Shown piece by piece: positions 6,903 to 16,483 of a stretch of DNA of 64,000 nt. The position numbers and the translations under genes were made by a program. The stretch covers positions 1,730,001 through 1,794,000 of the forward strand of contig CP020563.1 of assembly GCA_002082585.1 (NCBI GenBank), read 5' to 3'. Source of the DNA: Kitasatospora albolonga. GTDB taxonomy: Bacteria > Actinomycetota > Actinomycetes > Streptomycetales > Streptomycetaceae. Each line of letters starts with the position of its first letter. The first letter of the stretch is position 1. The notes under the pieces are model-generated. The model saw only the letters and a program-made list of their open reading frames with translations. It searched no databases and was not told the origin of the DNA.

Positions 6903-8549
6903 TCAGTGGTGGCCGTGGCCGTCGGTGATCTCCTTGTACTCCTCCGCGGTGGGCTTGGCGATCTGGTTCTTCTCGCCGAAGTAGCCCTTGCTGAGCTTGG
7001 CGCGCACCCGCTGGACCGGGGAGATCTTGCGCTTGACGCCGTTCTCGTCGACCTCGGGGCCGAGTTCGAGCGGCTTGTACTGCTCGTGCGCGGTGAGCGT
7101 GTGCAGCTTCTCCTGGGAGAGCGGCTCGTGGATCTCCACGAACTCACCGTGCGGCAGGCGCTTGATGATGCCGGTCTCGCGACCGTGCAGCACCTTCTCC
7201 TTGTCCCGGCGCTGGAGGCCGAGGCAGATCCGCTTCGTGACGATGAACGCGATGACCGGTCCGGCGAAGAAGAAGATCCGGACGAACCAGGTGATGGCGT
7301 TGATCGACAGGTCGAAGTGGGTGGCCCACAGGTCGTTTCCACCGCCGACGAGGCCGATGAAGTACGCCGTGATCCAGGCGACACCGAGGCCCGTACGGGT
7401 CGGGGCGTTGCGCGGGCGGTCCAGGATGTGGTGCTCGCGCTTGTCCCCGGTGATCCAGGACTCGATGAACGGGTAGAGCGCGATGGCACCGAGCACCCCG
7501 CCGAAGGCGACCAGCGGGATGAACACGCCCAGGTTGAGCGTGTAGCCCCAGAAGACGATCTCCCAGCCCGGCATGACACGGACCAGACCCTCGGCGAAGC
7601 CCATGTACCAGTCGGGCTGGGCGCCGGTGGACACCTGGTCCGGGCGGTACGGTCCGAGCGCCCAGATCGGGTTGATCGTGGCGACGGCCGAGATGATCGC
7701 GATGATGCCGAAGACCAGGAAGAAGAAGCCTCCGGCCTTCGCCATGTAGACCGGCAGCAGCGGCATGCCGACGACGTTCTTGTTGGTCTTGCCGGGGCCC
7801 GCGAACTGCGTGTGCTTGTGGACGAACACGAGGATCAGGTGGGCCACCAGCAGACCGAGCATGATGCCCGGCAGCAGCAGGATGTGGATCGAGTAGAACC
7901 GGGCCACGAAGTCGTGGCCGGGGAACTCGCCGCCGAACAGGAACATCGAGATGTACGTACCGACGATCGGCACGGACAGGATCGCGCCCTGCGTGAAGCG
8001 GACACCCGTACCGGAGAGCAGGTCGTCCGGGAGGGAGTAGCCGGTGAAGCCGGTGAACATGCCCAGCACGAAGAGCAGGAAGCCGAACAGCCAGTTGACC
8101 TCGCGCGGCTTGCGGAAGGCGCCCGTGAAGAAGACGCGCATCATGTGCACGAACATGCCGGCCAGGAAGATCAGCGCGGCCCAGTGGTGGATCTGCCGGA
8201 CGAGCAGACCGCCGCGGATCTCGAAGCTGATCTTCAGGGTGGAGGCGTACGCCTCCGACATGCGGATGCCCTGCATGGGCTCGTACGGGCCGTGGTAGAC
8301 GACCTCGTTCATGCTCGGCTGGAAGAACAGCGTCAGATACACACCCGTGAGGATGATGATGATGAAGCTGTAGAGCGCGACCTCACCGAGCATGAAGGAC
8401 CAGTGGTCCGGGAAGATCTTGCGCATGTTGGCCTTGGCCAGGCCGTAGATGCCGAGCCGGCCGTCCGCCCAGTCGGCGACCCGCTCGCCCGCGGGTGCCT
8501 TGCGCTGTCCCGCCTGGTCGGCGGGCGGGTTCGTTGTCGCAGTACTCAT
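6903..8549 (-). CDS. qcrB: Cytochrome b subunit of the bc1 menaquinol:cytochrome c reductase
   Basis: 548 aa integral membrane protein. The N-terminal half has heme-ligand histidines in helices around VRQIHHWAALIFLAGMFVHMM and FYSIHILLLPGIMLGLLVAHL; an 'ADWYMGFAEG'-type Qo segment appears as QPDWYMGFAEGLVRVMPGW, the counterpart of the PEWY loop. A hydrophilic C-terminal extension of roughly 120 residues is characteristic of actinobacterial QcrB. Oxidises menaquinol and passes electrons to the Rieske protein and to QcrC. The ATG at 8549 overlaps the qcrA stop (4 bp). Last gene of ctaE-qcrC-qcrA-qcrB; the stretch ends in a His-rich tail (DGHGHH). Confidence 0.97.
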   Translation of the reverse strand: MSTATTNPPADQAGQRKAPAGERVADWADGRLGIYGLAKANMRKIFPDHWSFMLGEVALYSFIIIILTGVYLTLFFQPSMNEVVYHGPYEPMQGIRMSEAYASTLKISFEIRGGLLVRQIHHWAALIFLAGMFVHMMRVFFTGAFRKPREVNWLFGFLLFVLGMFTGFTGYSLPDDLLSGTGVRFTQGAILSVPIVGTYISMFLFGGEFPGHDFVARFYSIHILLLPGIMLGLLVAHLILVFVHKHTQFAGPGKTNKNVVGMPLLPVYMAKAGGFFFLVFGIIAIISAVATINPIWALGPYRPDQVSTGAQPDWYMGFAEGLVRVMPGWEIVFWGYTLNLGVFIPLVAFGGVLGAIALYPFIESWITGDKREHHILDRPRNAPTRTGLGVAWITAYFIGLVGGGNDLWATHFDLSINAITWFVRIFFFAGPVIAFIVTKRICLGLQRRDKEKVLHGRETGIIKRLPHGEFVEIHEPLSQEKLHTLTAHEQYKPLELGPEVDENGVKRKISPVQRVRAKLSKGYFGEKNQIAKPTAEEYKEITDGHGHH

Positions 8550-9598
8550 CCGCGCTCCCAGAAGGAAGGGCCGACGGGCTCGTCGAAGTCACCGAGCGCC
8601 TCGAGGTTGCCCTCGCTGTTCACGCCGATCCGCAGCTGCGGAAGGGCGTGGCCGGCCGGACCGAAGATGACGCGGGCGCCGTCGGAGAGGTCGAAGGTGG
8701 ACTGGTGGCACGGGCAGAGCACGTGGTGTGTCTGCTGCTCGTACAGGCTGATCGGGCAGCCGACGTGGGTGCAGATCTTGGAGAAGGCGACGATGCCGTC
8801 GTGCGCCCAGTCGCGCTGGCGCTTGTCCTTGATGTCGTCCGGCTCGATGCGGACGATCATCAGGGCGGCCTTGGCGATCTGCTGGAGGAAGTCGTGCGAG
8901 TCCTCCTCCAGGCCCTCGGGCTTGGCGAAGGTCAGCGACCCCACGGAGACGTGCTCCGGGCGCAGCGGCTGTCCCGTGTTCATGTTGACCAGGGTCTTGC
9001 CCTTGGCCCACATGGTGGTGCGGAGCTTCTTCTCCGGGAGCGGACCGAGGTCGCGCAGCAGCACCACACCGGAGAGCGGCACCAGGGCCAGCGCGCCGAA
9101 GAGGGTGGTGCGGATGAGCTTGCGGCGGCCGATCGCGGACTCCTCGGCACCGGCCTTGAAGTCGGCGAGGACCTGGGCCTTGACCTCGGGGGTCGCCTCG
9201 ATCGGGTGACGGTCGTCCGCCACCTCGACGTCGGACATCAGGGTGCGCGCCCAGTGGACGGCGCCCGCTCCGATGAAGAAGAGCGCGAAGCCGAGCGTCA
9301 GTCCCAGGGAGAAGTTGAGCGGACTCACATGGCCGAAGGGCCAGATGTAGACGATCTTGTCCACCGGGAAGATGACGTAGGAGGCGATGAAGCCCACCGT
9401 CGACAGCATCGAGAGGACGAACATGAACGCGACGGCCCGCTCGGAGCGGTTCGCGGCGCGTTCGTCGAGGTCCTGGATGCGCGGCTTGTGGGCCGGCAGC
9501 CCCGGGTCGGCGAACGGGTCGTCCGTACCCTCCACCGCGCCGTGCGCGGTCTCCTGCACTACGGGCAGGTTGTCTTCTGGAATCTGTTGGCTACTCAT
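8546..9598 (-). CDS. qcrA: Rieske iron-sulfur subunit of the bc1 complex
   Basis: 350 aa, longer than mitochondrial Rieske proteins, as is normal in actinobacteria. Three hydrophobic segments lie between residues about 50 and 195, rather than one anchor. The 2Fe-2S ligands are in CTHVGCPISLY (from residue 276) and CPCHQSTFDLSDG (from about 295), with the disulfide cysteines also present. It carries electrons from menaquinol oxidised in QcrB to QcrC. Overlaps both neighbours by 4 bp (ATGA), so the three qcr genes are translationally coupled. Confidence 0.97.
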   Translation of the reverse strand: MSSQQIPEDNLPVVQETAHGAVEGTDDPFADPGLPAHKPRIQDLDERAANRSERAVAFMFVLSMLSTVGFIASYVIFPVDKIVYIWPFGHVSPLNFSLGLTLGFALFFIGAGAVHWARTLMSDVEVADDRHPIEATPEVKAQVLADFKAGAEESAIGRRKLIRTTLFGALALVPLSGVVLLRDLGPLPEKKLRTTMWAKGKTLVNMNTGQPLRPEHVSVGSLTFAKPEGLEEDSHDFLQQIAKAALMIVRIEPDDIKDKRQRDWAHDGIVAFSKICTHVGCPISLYEQQTHHVLCPCHQSTFDLSDGARVIFGPAGHALPQLRIGVNSEGNLEALGDFDEPVGPSFWERG

Positions 9599-10404
9599 GA
9601 CTTCTTGGCCTTAGCGGTGTGGGCCGCGACCCAGACGGCAGTTGCGACGAGTGCGCCGAGTCCGAAGATCCAGGCGAAGAGACCTTCACTGACCGGCCCG
9701 AGACCGCCGAGGGAGAGGCCACCGGGGCTCGCCGTCTCCGAACCGTTCACGGACTGGATGTACGCGATGATGTCCTTCTTCTCCTGCTCCGGCATGATCG
9801 TGTCGGGGAAGGAGGGCATGCTCTGCGGGCCGGTCTGCATGGCCTCGTAGATGTGCTTCGGGCTCACGCCTTCGAGGTCCGGGGCGTACTTGCCGTGTGT
9901 CAGCGCGCCGCCCTTGCCCGTGAAGTTGTGGCACTGGGCGCAGTTGTTGCGGAACAGTTCGCCACCCTTGGCGATGTCCGCGCCGGCCGGGTCGACCTGC
10001 TTCTCTGTCGGCGTGATCGGACCGGCGCCGAGCGACGCGACGTACGCCGCGAGCTGGTCGATCTCCGCCTGGGTGTAGATGACCTTCTTCTTCGGTACCT
10101 GGGCGCCCGGCTGCTGCGCGGGCATACGGCCCGTACCGACCTGGAAGTCGACGGCGGCGGAGCCCACGCCCACGAGGGACGGTCCGTCGGTGGTGCCCTG
10201 ACCGCCGGTTCCGTGGCAGCTTGCGCAGCCCACGGTGTAGAGCTTCTTGCCCTCTTCGATGGCGAGGGACTGGGCGGTTTCATCGGCCTGCGCCTTGCCC
10301 GCAGGCGCAAACGCGGCGTACAGCCCCCCGGTGGCCGCCAGCGCGAGGAGTAGTACGACGACCGCCGCCAGCGGATGGCGTCGTCGTGCGGAGAGCTTTT
10401 TCAC
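9595..10404 (-). CDS. qcrC: Diheme cytochrome c subunit of the bc1 complex (cytochrome cc)
   Basis: 269 aa, GTG start. The N-terminal membrane segment (residues about 11-33) is followed by two cytochrome c domains with heme motifs CASCH (residue 60) and CAQCH (residue 155), and by axial Met candidates in GRMPAQQ and QSMPSFPD. A C-terminal helix (about 240-260) anchors the protein. In actinobacteria this diheme subunit wires the bc1 complex directly to the aa3 oxidase, replacing a soluble cytochrome c. It is 55 bp downstream of ctaE and overlaps qcrA. Confidence 0.97.
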   Translation of the reverse strand: MKKLSARRRHPLAAVVVLLLALAATGGLYAAFAPAGKAQADETAQSLAIEEGKKLYTVGCASCHGTGGQGTTDGPSLVGVGSAAVDFQVGTGRMPAQQPGAQVPKKKVIYTQAEIDQLAAYVASLGAGPITPTEKQVDPAGADIAKGGELFRNNCAQCHNFTGKGGALTHGKYAPDLEGVSPKHIYEAMQTGPQSMPSFPDTIMPEQEKKDIIAYIQSVNGSETASPGGLSLGGLGPVSEGLFAWIFGLGALVATAVWVAAHTAKAKKS

Positions 10405-10459
10405 GGATTACCCCGGTGTCAGGATCTTCTGCGTCGATGGTGGGTGGGTGCGAGCCCGG

Positions 10460-11080
10460 TTACTTGATCATGTAGATCGTTGCGAACAGACCGATCCACA
10501 CCACGTCCACGAAGTGCCAGTAGTAGGACACGACGATGGCCGCGGTGGCCTGGTCATGGGTGAACCTCTTGGCTGCGTACGTCCTGCCGAGAACGAGCAG
10601 GAAGGCGATGAGACCGCCCACCACGTGCAGACCGTGGAAGCCGGTGGTCAGGTAGAACACCGAGCCGTACGGGTCGGACGACAGGGAGAGCCCCGCCTCC
10701 TTGACCAGCTCGACGTACTCCAGGACCTGGCCGCCGATGAAGATCGATCCCATCACGAACGTCACGATGAACCAGGTGCGGAGCTTCTTCACGTCGCCCC
10801 GCTCGGCGGCGAAGACGCCGAGCTGGCAGGTGAGTGAGGAGAGCACCAGGATCGTGGTGTTCGAGGCCGCGAACGGGAAGTTCAGATGACCGGCCATCTC
10901 CTTCCAGTATTCGGGTCCCATCACCGATCGAAGGGTGAAGTACATCGCGAAGAGGGCCGCGAAGAACATCAGCTCGGAAGCCAACCAGATGATGGTTCCG
11001 ACGCTGGTGAGGTTCGGCCGATTGACCGACGGGTGCGCGTGCCCGGTTTCTACTGTCGTTGCTGTCGCCACGACCGACAT
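10460..11080 (-). CDS. ctaE: Cytochrome c oxidase subunit III
   Basis: 206 aa with five membrane segments, the short bacterial form. [28 protein letters not shown]-type [14 protein letters not shown] (here [14 protein letters not shown]) and the closing [15 protein letters not shown] are the conserved subunit III motifs. Part of the aa3 oxidase; it is separated from ctaC/D/F but heads the qcr operon, an arrangement usual in actinobacteria. The ATG at 11080 lies inside a perfect palindrome (11071-11091). Confidence 0.97.
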   Translation of the reverse strand: MSVVATATTVETGHAHPSVNRPNLTSVGTIIWLASELMFFAALFAMYFTLRSVMGPEYWKEMAGHLNFPFAASNTTILVLSSLTCQLGVFAAERGDVKKLRTWFIVTFVMGSIFIGGQVLEYVELVKEAGLSLSSDPYGSVFYLTTGFHGLHVVGGLIAFLLVLGRTYAAKRFTHDQATAAIVVSYYWHFVDVVWIGLFATIYMIK

Positions 11081-11091
11081 TATGTCGGTCG
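11071..11091. promoter_or_regulatory. Perfect palindrome spanning the ctaE start codon
   Basis: CGACCGACAT (11071-11080) and ATGTCGGTCG (11082-11091) are exact inverse complements around a single T. The ctaE ATG is at 11078-11080, so the element is either an operator covering the start of an (almost) leaderless transcript or an RNA hairpin hiding the start codon. No standard ribosome site is seen upstream of ctaE. Confidence 0.55.
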
Positions 11092-11267
11092 CTTATCCCG
11101 CCCTCACTCCGGGGGGTGCCGTTCGGTGTGTCAGTCCCGTGTGTCCTGCCCGAACGGCCCATCGAATCGGTGTCCTTACCGGTGCTGACGGCCGGTCGGG
11201 CGGAGTACGATCCGCGCATCGGTTCATGCCCCGAGAGCCCCGAAGACACAGATGTCACGGAGGAACA

Positions 11268-11669
11268 ATGCAGGCGACCGCCACGGTCCTGGTCTACAGC
11301 GACGACGCCAACATCCGCGAGCAGGTGAAGCTGGCAGCCGGGCGGCGGCCCGCGGCGGACGTGCCACCGGTGCGGTTCCTGGAGTGCGCGACGCTTCCGG
11401 CCGTCCTGGCGGCGCTGGACGGCGGCGGGATCGACGTCTGCGTGCTGGACGGCGAGACGGCCCCCATCGGCGGTATGGGCGTCTGCCGGCAGATCAAGGA
11501 CGAGATCTTCGACTGCCCGCCGGTCCTCCTGCTGATCGGCCGCCCGCAGGACGCGTGGCTGGCCACCTGGAGCCGGGCGGAGGCCGCGGTGACGCTGCCG
11601 GTGGACCCGGTGGAGTTCGCCGACGCGCTGGCCTCGCTGCTGCGCCGACGGCTCTCCGTGGAGGCGTGA
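11268..11669 (+). CDS. Atypical receiver-domain protein (degenerate response regulator)
   Basis: 133 aa, ATG at 11268 after GGAGGAAC. It consists of a single receiver-like fold: VLVYSDDANIREQ supplies the acidic pair after beta-1 and VCVLDGETAPIGG the Asp after beta-3. The conserved Thr/Ser after beta-4 is replaced (LLLIGRPQ) and the conserved Lys of beta-5 is absent (VTLPVDP instead of KP). It therefore probably does not undergo normal phosphorylation-driven switching. No output domain. It is divergent from ctaE with about 190 bp between, suggesting a possible link to respiration, which is inference. Confidence 0.75.
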   Translation: MQATATVLVYSDDANIREQVKLAAGRRPAADVPPVRFLECATLPAVLAALDGGGIDVCVLDGETAPIGGMGVCRQIKDEIFDCPPVLLLIGRPQDAWLATWSRAEAAVTLPVDPVEFADALASLLRRRLSVEA

Positions 11670-11690
11670 GCGGGCCCCGCGGACACATGA

Positions 11691-11717
11691 GGAGCGCCCC
11701 GCGGTGCGGGGCGCTCC
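11691..11717. terminator. Bidirectional terminator
   Basis: GGAGCGCCCCGC (11691-11702) pairs with GCGGGGCGCTCC (11706-11717) around a 3-nt loop, between the convergent receiver and L,D-transpeptidase genes. Confidence 0.85.
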
Positions 11718-11729
11718 TTCCGCGCGTGA

Positions 11730-12983
11730 TCAGACATGGGGGCGCAGCCGGGCCGCGTGGAGCGTCTGGGGGCTGTCCGGCACCCCTTCGTTGAGGGCGC
11801 TGCCCTTCTGCCACTTCTCCCAGGAGAGGTTCCAGTCCCCGAACCCGTTGCCGAACGGGGCCATGGTCTCCCCCGCGCTGCCGACGACCTTGACGATGTC
11901 ACCCTGGCGCACGGTGCCGAAGAACCACTCGGCGTTGCCCGTGCTCATCCCGGTACAGCCGTGGCTGACGTTGGCGCTGCCCTGGGAGCCGACGGACCAG
12001 GGAGCGGCGTGGACGTACTCGCCGCTCCAGGTCACCCGGGTGGCCCAGTAGACCGGCAGGTCGTACGACTCCGCCGAGCCGGCCGCGATGCCGATGCTCT
12101 CCCCGCGCATCCGTACGAACTGCTCCTTGGCGAGGATCACCTTGACGCCGTTGCGGGTGGAGAAGCCGGGCTTGCCGGTGGTGACCGGAATGGTGTTGAT
12201 CACTTCTCCGTTGCGCAGGACCGTCATGGTGTGGGTCGAGGCGTCGGTGAGGGCCTCGATGCGGTCGCCGGTGGTGATCTTCAGGGGCTTGGCCTCGGCC
12301 CCGTACAGGGCGTTGGTCACCTTGATGCCCGTGAGGTTGGAGCGGACCTCGATGGTGGCGTTGGCGGGCCAGTACTCCTGGGGGCGGTAGTGCAGCTTCT
12401 TGTCGTCGACCCAGTACCAGGAGCCGGTGACGGCCGGGGTGGAGCGGACCTTGAGGGCGCGCTCGACGGTGGCCCTGGCCGCCTTGCCGGTGACCGGAGC
12501 GCTGAGTTCCGCCGTGATGGGCTGTCCGACGCCGTAGGTGCCCGTCTGCGGGCCGAAGGCGACCTTCAGCAGCTTCTTGGGCGACGCGGTGTCGAAGGAG
12601 AGCGTACGGGTGCCGGGAGCGCCGTCCCCGTTCTCGGTGGAGACCCTGACGGTGTATCCGGTTCCGGCCGCCAGGGGGGCGGTGGAGCGCCAGCGTCTGC
12701 CGTCGGCGGAGAGCTCGCCCGCCAGGTGGCGGCCCCCCGTGTCGACGGCGCTCACGTCGGTGATGCGGCCGTCGTCCCCCTTGACAGTGACTTCGAGCGG
12801 CTTGTCGGGGTCGGCCTTCTCGTTCTTGGAGGGGCCGTTGAAGGAGACCTGGTCCCCGGCGTCGTACGGCTTGGTCGACAGTGGGTGGGAGTCGGGTTCG
12901 CCACAGGCGGTCGCACCTGCGACCAGGGTCACGACCAGCAGAGTGCAGCTCACTACGGTGCGGATGCGCGGCGTGTGGTTCAT
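11730..12983 (-). CDS. L,D-transpeptidase lipoprotein (YkuD domain, Ig-like domains)
   Basis: 417 aa. A signal peptide ends in a lipobox-like VAGATAC-G at residue about 27, so it is probably a lipoprotein on the outer face of the membrane. Two Ig-like domains (about 45-235) are followed by a YkuD domain whose catalytic motif is SHGCTGMSTGNAEWFF (Cys near 344), with the His of GEYVHAAPW. This architecture is that of mycobacterial LdtMt2-type enzymes, which make 3-3 peptidoglycan crosslinks from tetrapeptide donors. It stands alone between two terminators. Confidence 0.93.
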   Translation of the reverse strand: MNHTPRIRTVVSCTLLVVTLVAGATACGEPDSHPLSTKPYDAGDQVSFNGPSKNEKADPDKPLEVTVKGDDGRITDVSAVDTGGRHLAGELSADGRRWRSTAPLAAGTGYTVRVSTENGDGAPGTRTLSFDTASPKKLLKVAFGPQTGTYGVGQPITAELSAPVTGKAARATVERALKVRSTPAVTGSWYWVDDKKLHYRPQEYWPANATIEVRSNLTGIKVTNALYGAEAKPLKITTGDRIEALTDASTHTMTVLRNGEVINTIPVTTGKPGFSTRNGVKVILAKEQFVRMRGESIGIAAGSAESYDLPVYWATRVTWSGEYVHAAPWSVGSQGSANVSHGCTGMSTGNAEWFFGTVRQGDIVKVVGSAGETMAPFGNGFGDWNLSWEKWQKGSALNEGVPDSPQTLHAARLRPHV

Positions 12984-13038
12984 GACCTCACGCTAAGAAG
13001 ATTCATCCGATCCAGCGCGTTCTGTGACTCCGAACGAG

Positions 13039-13077
13039 CGAGGGGCCCGTGTCGCTTCCTGCGACGCGGGCCCCTCG
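13039..13077 (-). terminator. Terminator of ctaCDF
   Basis: CGAGGGGCCCG (13039-13049) pairs with CGGGCCCCTCG (13067-13077), with a secondary stem possible inside the loop. It lies 33 bp past the ctaF stop codon. Confidence 0.75.
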
Positions 13078-13109
13078 TGGGGTAGTGCGGTGTCACCCCC
13101 GGGAGGGTG

Positions 13110-13508
13110 TCACTGGGTGCGGTTCTCGCCCCGGTAGTACTCGAAGACCCAGCCCATGAGGCCGAACAGGAGCAGCGGAGCCGAGAAGTACATCAGCCAC
13201 CAGCCGAAGACGACGCCCATGAAGGCGAAGGCACCGCCGAGCGCCAGGGAGAGCGGCTGCCAGCTGTGCGGGGAGAAGAACCCCAGCTCGCCCGCCTCGT
13301 CGGCGACGTCCGCCTCCTTGTTGTCCTGGGCCATGGCGTCCACCCGGTTGGCCGTGAAGGCCAGGTAGAAGCCGATCATGATCGAGAGGCCGAAGGCGAG
13401 GAAGAGCGCCGTGGTGCCGACCGGCTCCTTCGACCAGACGCCGTAGACGCCGGCCATGATGAGGATGAAGACGCTCAGCCAGATGAACATCTGTCCCTGG
13501 ATCTTCAC
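13110..13508 (-). CDS. ctaF: Cytochrome c oxidase subunit IV (actinobacterial type)
   Basis: 132 aa with four predicted membrane helices, starting GTG at 13508 ([16 protein letters not shown]) and overlapping the ctaD stop by 4 bp. It ends [24 protein letters not shown], a hallmark of the actinobacterial subunit IV. It stabilises the aa3 oxidase; no catalytic residue is expected. Third gene of ctaC-ctaD-ctaF. Confidence 0.95.
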   Translation of the reverse strand: MKIQGQMFIWLSVFILIMAGVYGVWSKEPVGTTALFLAFGLSIMIGFYLAFTANRVDAMAQDNKEADVADEAGELGFFSPHSWQPLSLALGGAFAFMGVVFGWWLMYFSAPLLLFGLMGWVFEYYRGENRTQ

Positions 13509-15241
13509 TTGCCTGCCTCCTTGCCGCCGGCGAGGGCCTTGTCCGACTCGGAGTGGTGCTCAAGCTGTTCGAGCGCCGCGATCTCCGGGTGGTGCAGGTC
13601 GAACGCCGGGGATTCGGAGCGAATCCGCGGCAGGGTGAGGAAGTTGTGCCGCGGGGGCGGGCAGGAGGTCGCCCACTCCAGCGAACGGCCGTAGCCCCAG
13701 GGGTCGTCGACCTCGATCTTCTTGCCGTACTTGGCGGTCTTCCAGACGTTGTAGAAGAACGGCAGCATCGACAGGCCGAGCACGAAGGACGCGATCGTGG
13801 AGATCGTGTTCAGCGCGGTGAAGCCGTCGGCGGCGAGGTAGTCCGCGTAGCGACGCGGCATTCCCTCGGCACCGAGCCAGTGCTGCACCAGGAACGTGCC
13901 GTGGAAGCCCACGAACAGCGTCCAGAAGGTGATCTTCCCGAGCCGCTCGTCCAGCATCTTGCCGGTGAACTTCGGCCACCAGAAGTGGAAGCCGGAGAAC
14001 ATCGCGAAGACCACGGTGCCGAAGATGACGTAGTGGAAGTGCGCGACGACGAAGTACGAGTCGGAGACGTGGAAGTCCATCGGGGGCGAGGCCAGGATGA
14101 CGCCGGTCAGACCACCGAAGGTGAAGGTGATGAGGAAGCCGACGGCCCAGAGCATCGGGGTCTCGAAGGACAGTGACCCCTTCCACATCGTGCCGATCCA
14201 GTTGAAGAACTTCACACCGGTTGGCACCGCGATGAGGAAGGTCATGAAGGAGAAGAACGGCAACAGCACGCCGCCCGTCACATACATGTGGTGCGCCCAC
14301 ACCGTCACCGAAAGACCGGCGATGGCGATTGTCGCGGCGATCAGGCCGATGTAGCCGAACATCGGCTTGCGGCTGAATACCGGAATGACCTCGGAAATGA
14401 TGCCGAAGAACGGCAGGGCGATGATGTACACCTCTGGGTGTCCGAAGAACCAGAAGAGGTGCTGCCACAGCAGCGCGCCGCCATTGGCGGAATCGAAGAT
14501 ATGCGCACCGAATTTACGGTCCGCCTCCAGCGCGAAGAGCGCGGCGGCGAGAACCGGGAAGGCCAGCAGGACCAGAACACCGGTCAGCAGGACGTTCCAG
14601 GTGAAGATCGGCATGCGGAACATCGTCATGCCGGGGGCGCGCATGCAGATGATCGTGGTGATGAAGTTGACCGAGCCGAGGATCGTGCCGAAGCCGGAGA
14701 AGGCCAGACCCATGATCCACATGTCGGCGCCGATGCCCGGCGAGCGGACCGCGTCGTTCAGCGGGGCGTAGGCGAACCAGCCGAAGTCGGCGGCGCCCTG
14801 CGGGGTGAGGAACCCGGCCACCGCGATGAGCGAGCCGAAGAGGTACAGCCAGTACGCGAACATGTTCAGCCGCGGGAACGCCACGTCGGGCGCGCCGATC
14901 TGGAGCGGCATGATCCAGTTCGCGAAGCCCGCGAAGAGCGGCGTCGCGAACATCAGCAGCATGATCGTGCCGTGCATCGTGAACGCCTGGTTGAACTGCT
15001 CGTTCGACATGATCTGCGTGCCGGGACGAGCGAGCTCGGCGCGCATGAAGAGCGCCATGAGTCCGCCGATGATGAAGAAGGCGAACGACGTGATCAGGTA
15101 GAGCGAGCCGATCGTCTTGTGGTCGGTGGTGGTCAACCACTTGACGACGACGCTCCCCGGCTGCTTGCGCCGTACGGGCAGCTCGTCCTCGTACGAGTCG
15201 TCTGCCGGTGCGGCACCCTGAGGTTCGTTGAGGATGCTCAC
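13505..15241 (-). CDS. ctaD: Cytochrome c oxidase subunit I
   Basis: 578 aa, twelve membrane helices. Heme and copper ligands are visible: [12 protein letters not shown] for the low-spin heme, [13 protein letters not shown] with the cross-linked His-Tyr, [11 protein letters not shown] for CuB, and the pair of histidines in [10 protein letters not shown]. The aa3 oxidase reduces oxygen to water and pumps protons. The GTG start overlaps the ctaC stop (GTGA). The C-terminus carries a hydrophilic tail of about 60 residues. Encoded with ctaC and ctaF. Confidence 0.98.
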   Translation of the reverse strand: MSILNEPQGAAPADDSYEDELPVRRKQPGSVVVKWLTTTDHKTIGSLYLITSFAFFIIGGLMALFMRAELARPGTQIMSNEQFNQAFTMHGTIMLLMFATPLFAGFANWIMPLQIGAPDVAFPRLNMFAYWLYLFGSLIAVAGFLTPQGAADFGWFAYAPLNDAVRSPGIGADMWIMGLAFSGFGTILGSVNFITTIICMRAPGMTMFRMPIFTWNVLLTGVLVLLAFPVLAAALFALEADRKFGAHIFDSANGGALLWQHLFWFFGHPEVYIIALPFFGIISEVIPVFSRKPMFGYIGLIAATIAIAGLSVTVWAHHMYVTGGVLLPFFSFMTFLIAVPTGVKFFNWIGTMWKGSLSFETPMLWAVGFLITFTFGGLTGVILASPPMDFHVSDSYFVVAHFHYVIFGTVVFAMFSGFHFWWPKFTGKMLDERLGKITFWTLFVGFHGTFLVQHWLGAEGMPRRYADYLAADGFTALNTISTIASFVLGLSMLPFFYNVWKTAKYGKKIEVDDPWGYGRSLEWATSCPPPRHNFLTLPRIRSESPAFDLHHPEIAALEQLEHHSESDKALAGGKEAGK

Positions 15242-16209
15242 AGTTGCTTCTTCTCCGAATTCCTGGCCGGGTCGGTCTGCTCGATGCCTGCCGGCATGTA
15301 GCCCGTCTGACCCTTCTCAGCCAGCTCCTTGAGGTGCTGCTGGTACCGCTCGGGGGAGACGACCTTGACGTTGAAGAGCATCCGGGAGTGGTCGACACCA
15401 CAGAGTTCGGCGCACTTGCCCATGAAGGTGCCCTCCCGGTTGGGAGTGACCTCGAAGACGTTGGTGTGGCCCGGGATGACGTCCTGCTTCATGAGGAACG
15501 GCACCACCCAGAAGGAGTGGATGACGTCACGCGAGGTGAGGACGAAGCGGACCTTCTCCCCCTTCGGCAGCCACAGGGTCGGACCCGGGTTGCCGTTCTG
15601 GGGGTTGCGCGTCCCGGGGATGCCCGCGTCGTAGACGCCGGTGGCGTCCGCGGGGAAGTCCTTCTGGAACTTGTCGGGGATGGCGTCGAGCTCCTTGGGG
15701 ACCTCGTTGCCCGCGGGGGCGGGCTGGCCTTCCACCTTCTCGATGTAGTTGAAGCCCCAGCTCCACTGGTAGCCGACCACGTTGATGGTGTGGGCAGGCT
15801 TGTCGGAGAGCTCGAGGAGCTTCGACTCATCACGCGCGGTGAAGTAGAAGAGCACCGAGACGATGATGAGGGGAACCACTGTGTACAACGCCTCGATGGG
15901 CATGTTGTACCTGGTCTGCGGAGGTACCTCCACCTTGGTCCGGCTACGCCGGTGGAAGAAGACGCTCCAGAGGATCAGCCCCCAGACAAGGACACCCGTG
16001 ACGAGCGCTGCCGCCCACGAGCCTTGCCAGAGGGAGAGAATCCGAGGAGCCTCTTCCGTCACCGGGGTGGGCATACCGAGGCGGGGAAAATCCTCCCAGT
16101 TGTATGAACAACCGGAGGCCGTCGCCAGGACCAGGCCCGCAGTCAGCACCTGCGGCAGCTTCCGCCGCATCGGGCGCCGCGACGAGCGGTCGGAGCCGTT
16201 GGGACTCAC
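15238..16209 (-). CDS. ctaC: Cytochrome c oxidase subunit II (CuA), lipoprotein
   Basis: 323 aa from the GTG at 16209, selected because GGGAAGG lies about 6 nt upstream; a GTG at 16239 would add ten residues. An N-terminal signal ends in a lipobox (LATASGC). Two membrane helices follow, then a cupredoxin domain with the CuA site: HSFWVVPF and [15 protein letters not shown] provide the His, Cys, Cys, His and Met ligands. It accepts electrons from QcrC. First gene of ctaC-ctaD-ctaF. Confidence 0.96.
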   Translation of the reverse strand: MSPNGSDRSSRRPMRRKLPQVLTAGLVLATASGCSYNWEDFPRLGMPTPVTEEAPRILSLWQGSWAAALVTGVLVWGLILWSVFFHRRSRTKVEVPPQTRYNMPIEALYTVVPLIIVSVLFYFTARDESKLLELSDKPAHTINVVGYQWSWGFNYIEKVEGQPAPAGNEVPKELDAIPDKFQKDFPADATGVYDAGIPGTRNPQNGNPGPTLWLPKGEKVRFVLTSRDVIHSFWVVPFLMKQDVIPGHTNVFEVTPNREGTFMGKCAELCGVDHSRMLFNVKVVSPERYQQHLKELAEKGQTGYMPAGIEQTDPARNSEKKQL

Positions 16210-16483
16210 GTAGCGCCTTCCCGAGAGTCTCGCCCGCACGGTCGGCGCGCGCCCGTCTCGCTGGTCGGTCGCCGTCCCTGTCGCGGGCAGGGGTTTGGAT
16301 GTTTATGCGGACCAAACCCTACTGGACGCTATTTGGGGTCGCGCGGGGAGGGTGCCCAACGCGCCGCCCGACTCCCCGAAGGGGTGGAATCCGGGCCTCC
16401 GGCCGTCATCTGACACCCCGGGAGGTGTCCTGTCGGTCAGGCCGGATCAGGGAGCGGGAGGCGGTGCGGGCTAGCGTGGCGGC

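Noticed and set aside
6906..9209. 767-codon open frame on the plus strand
   Set aside because: Antisense to qcrB and qcrA; rich in Asp, Val, Glu and Arg with no family.
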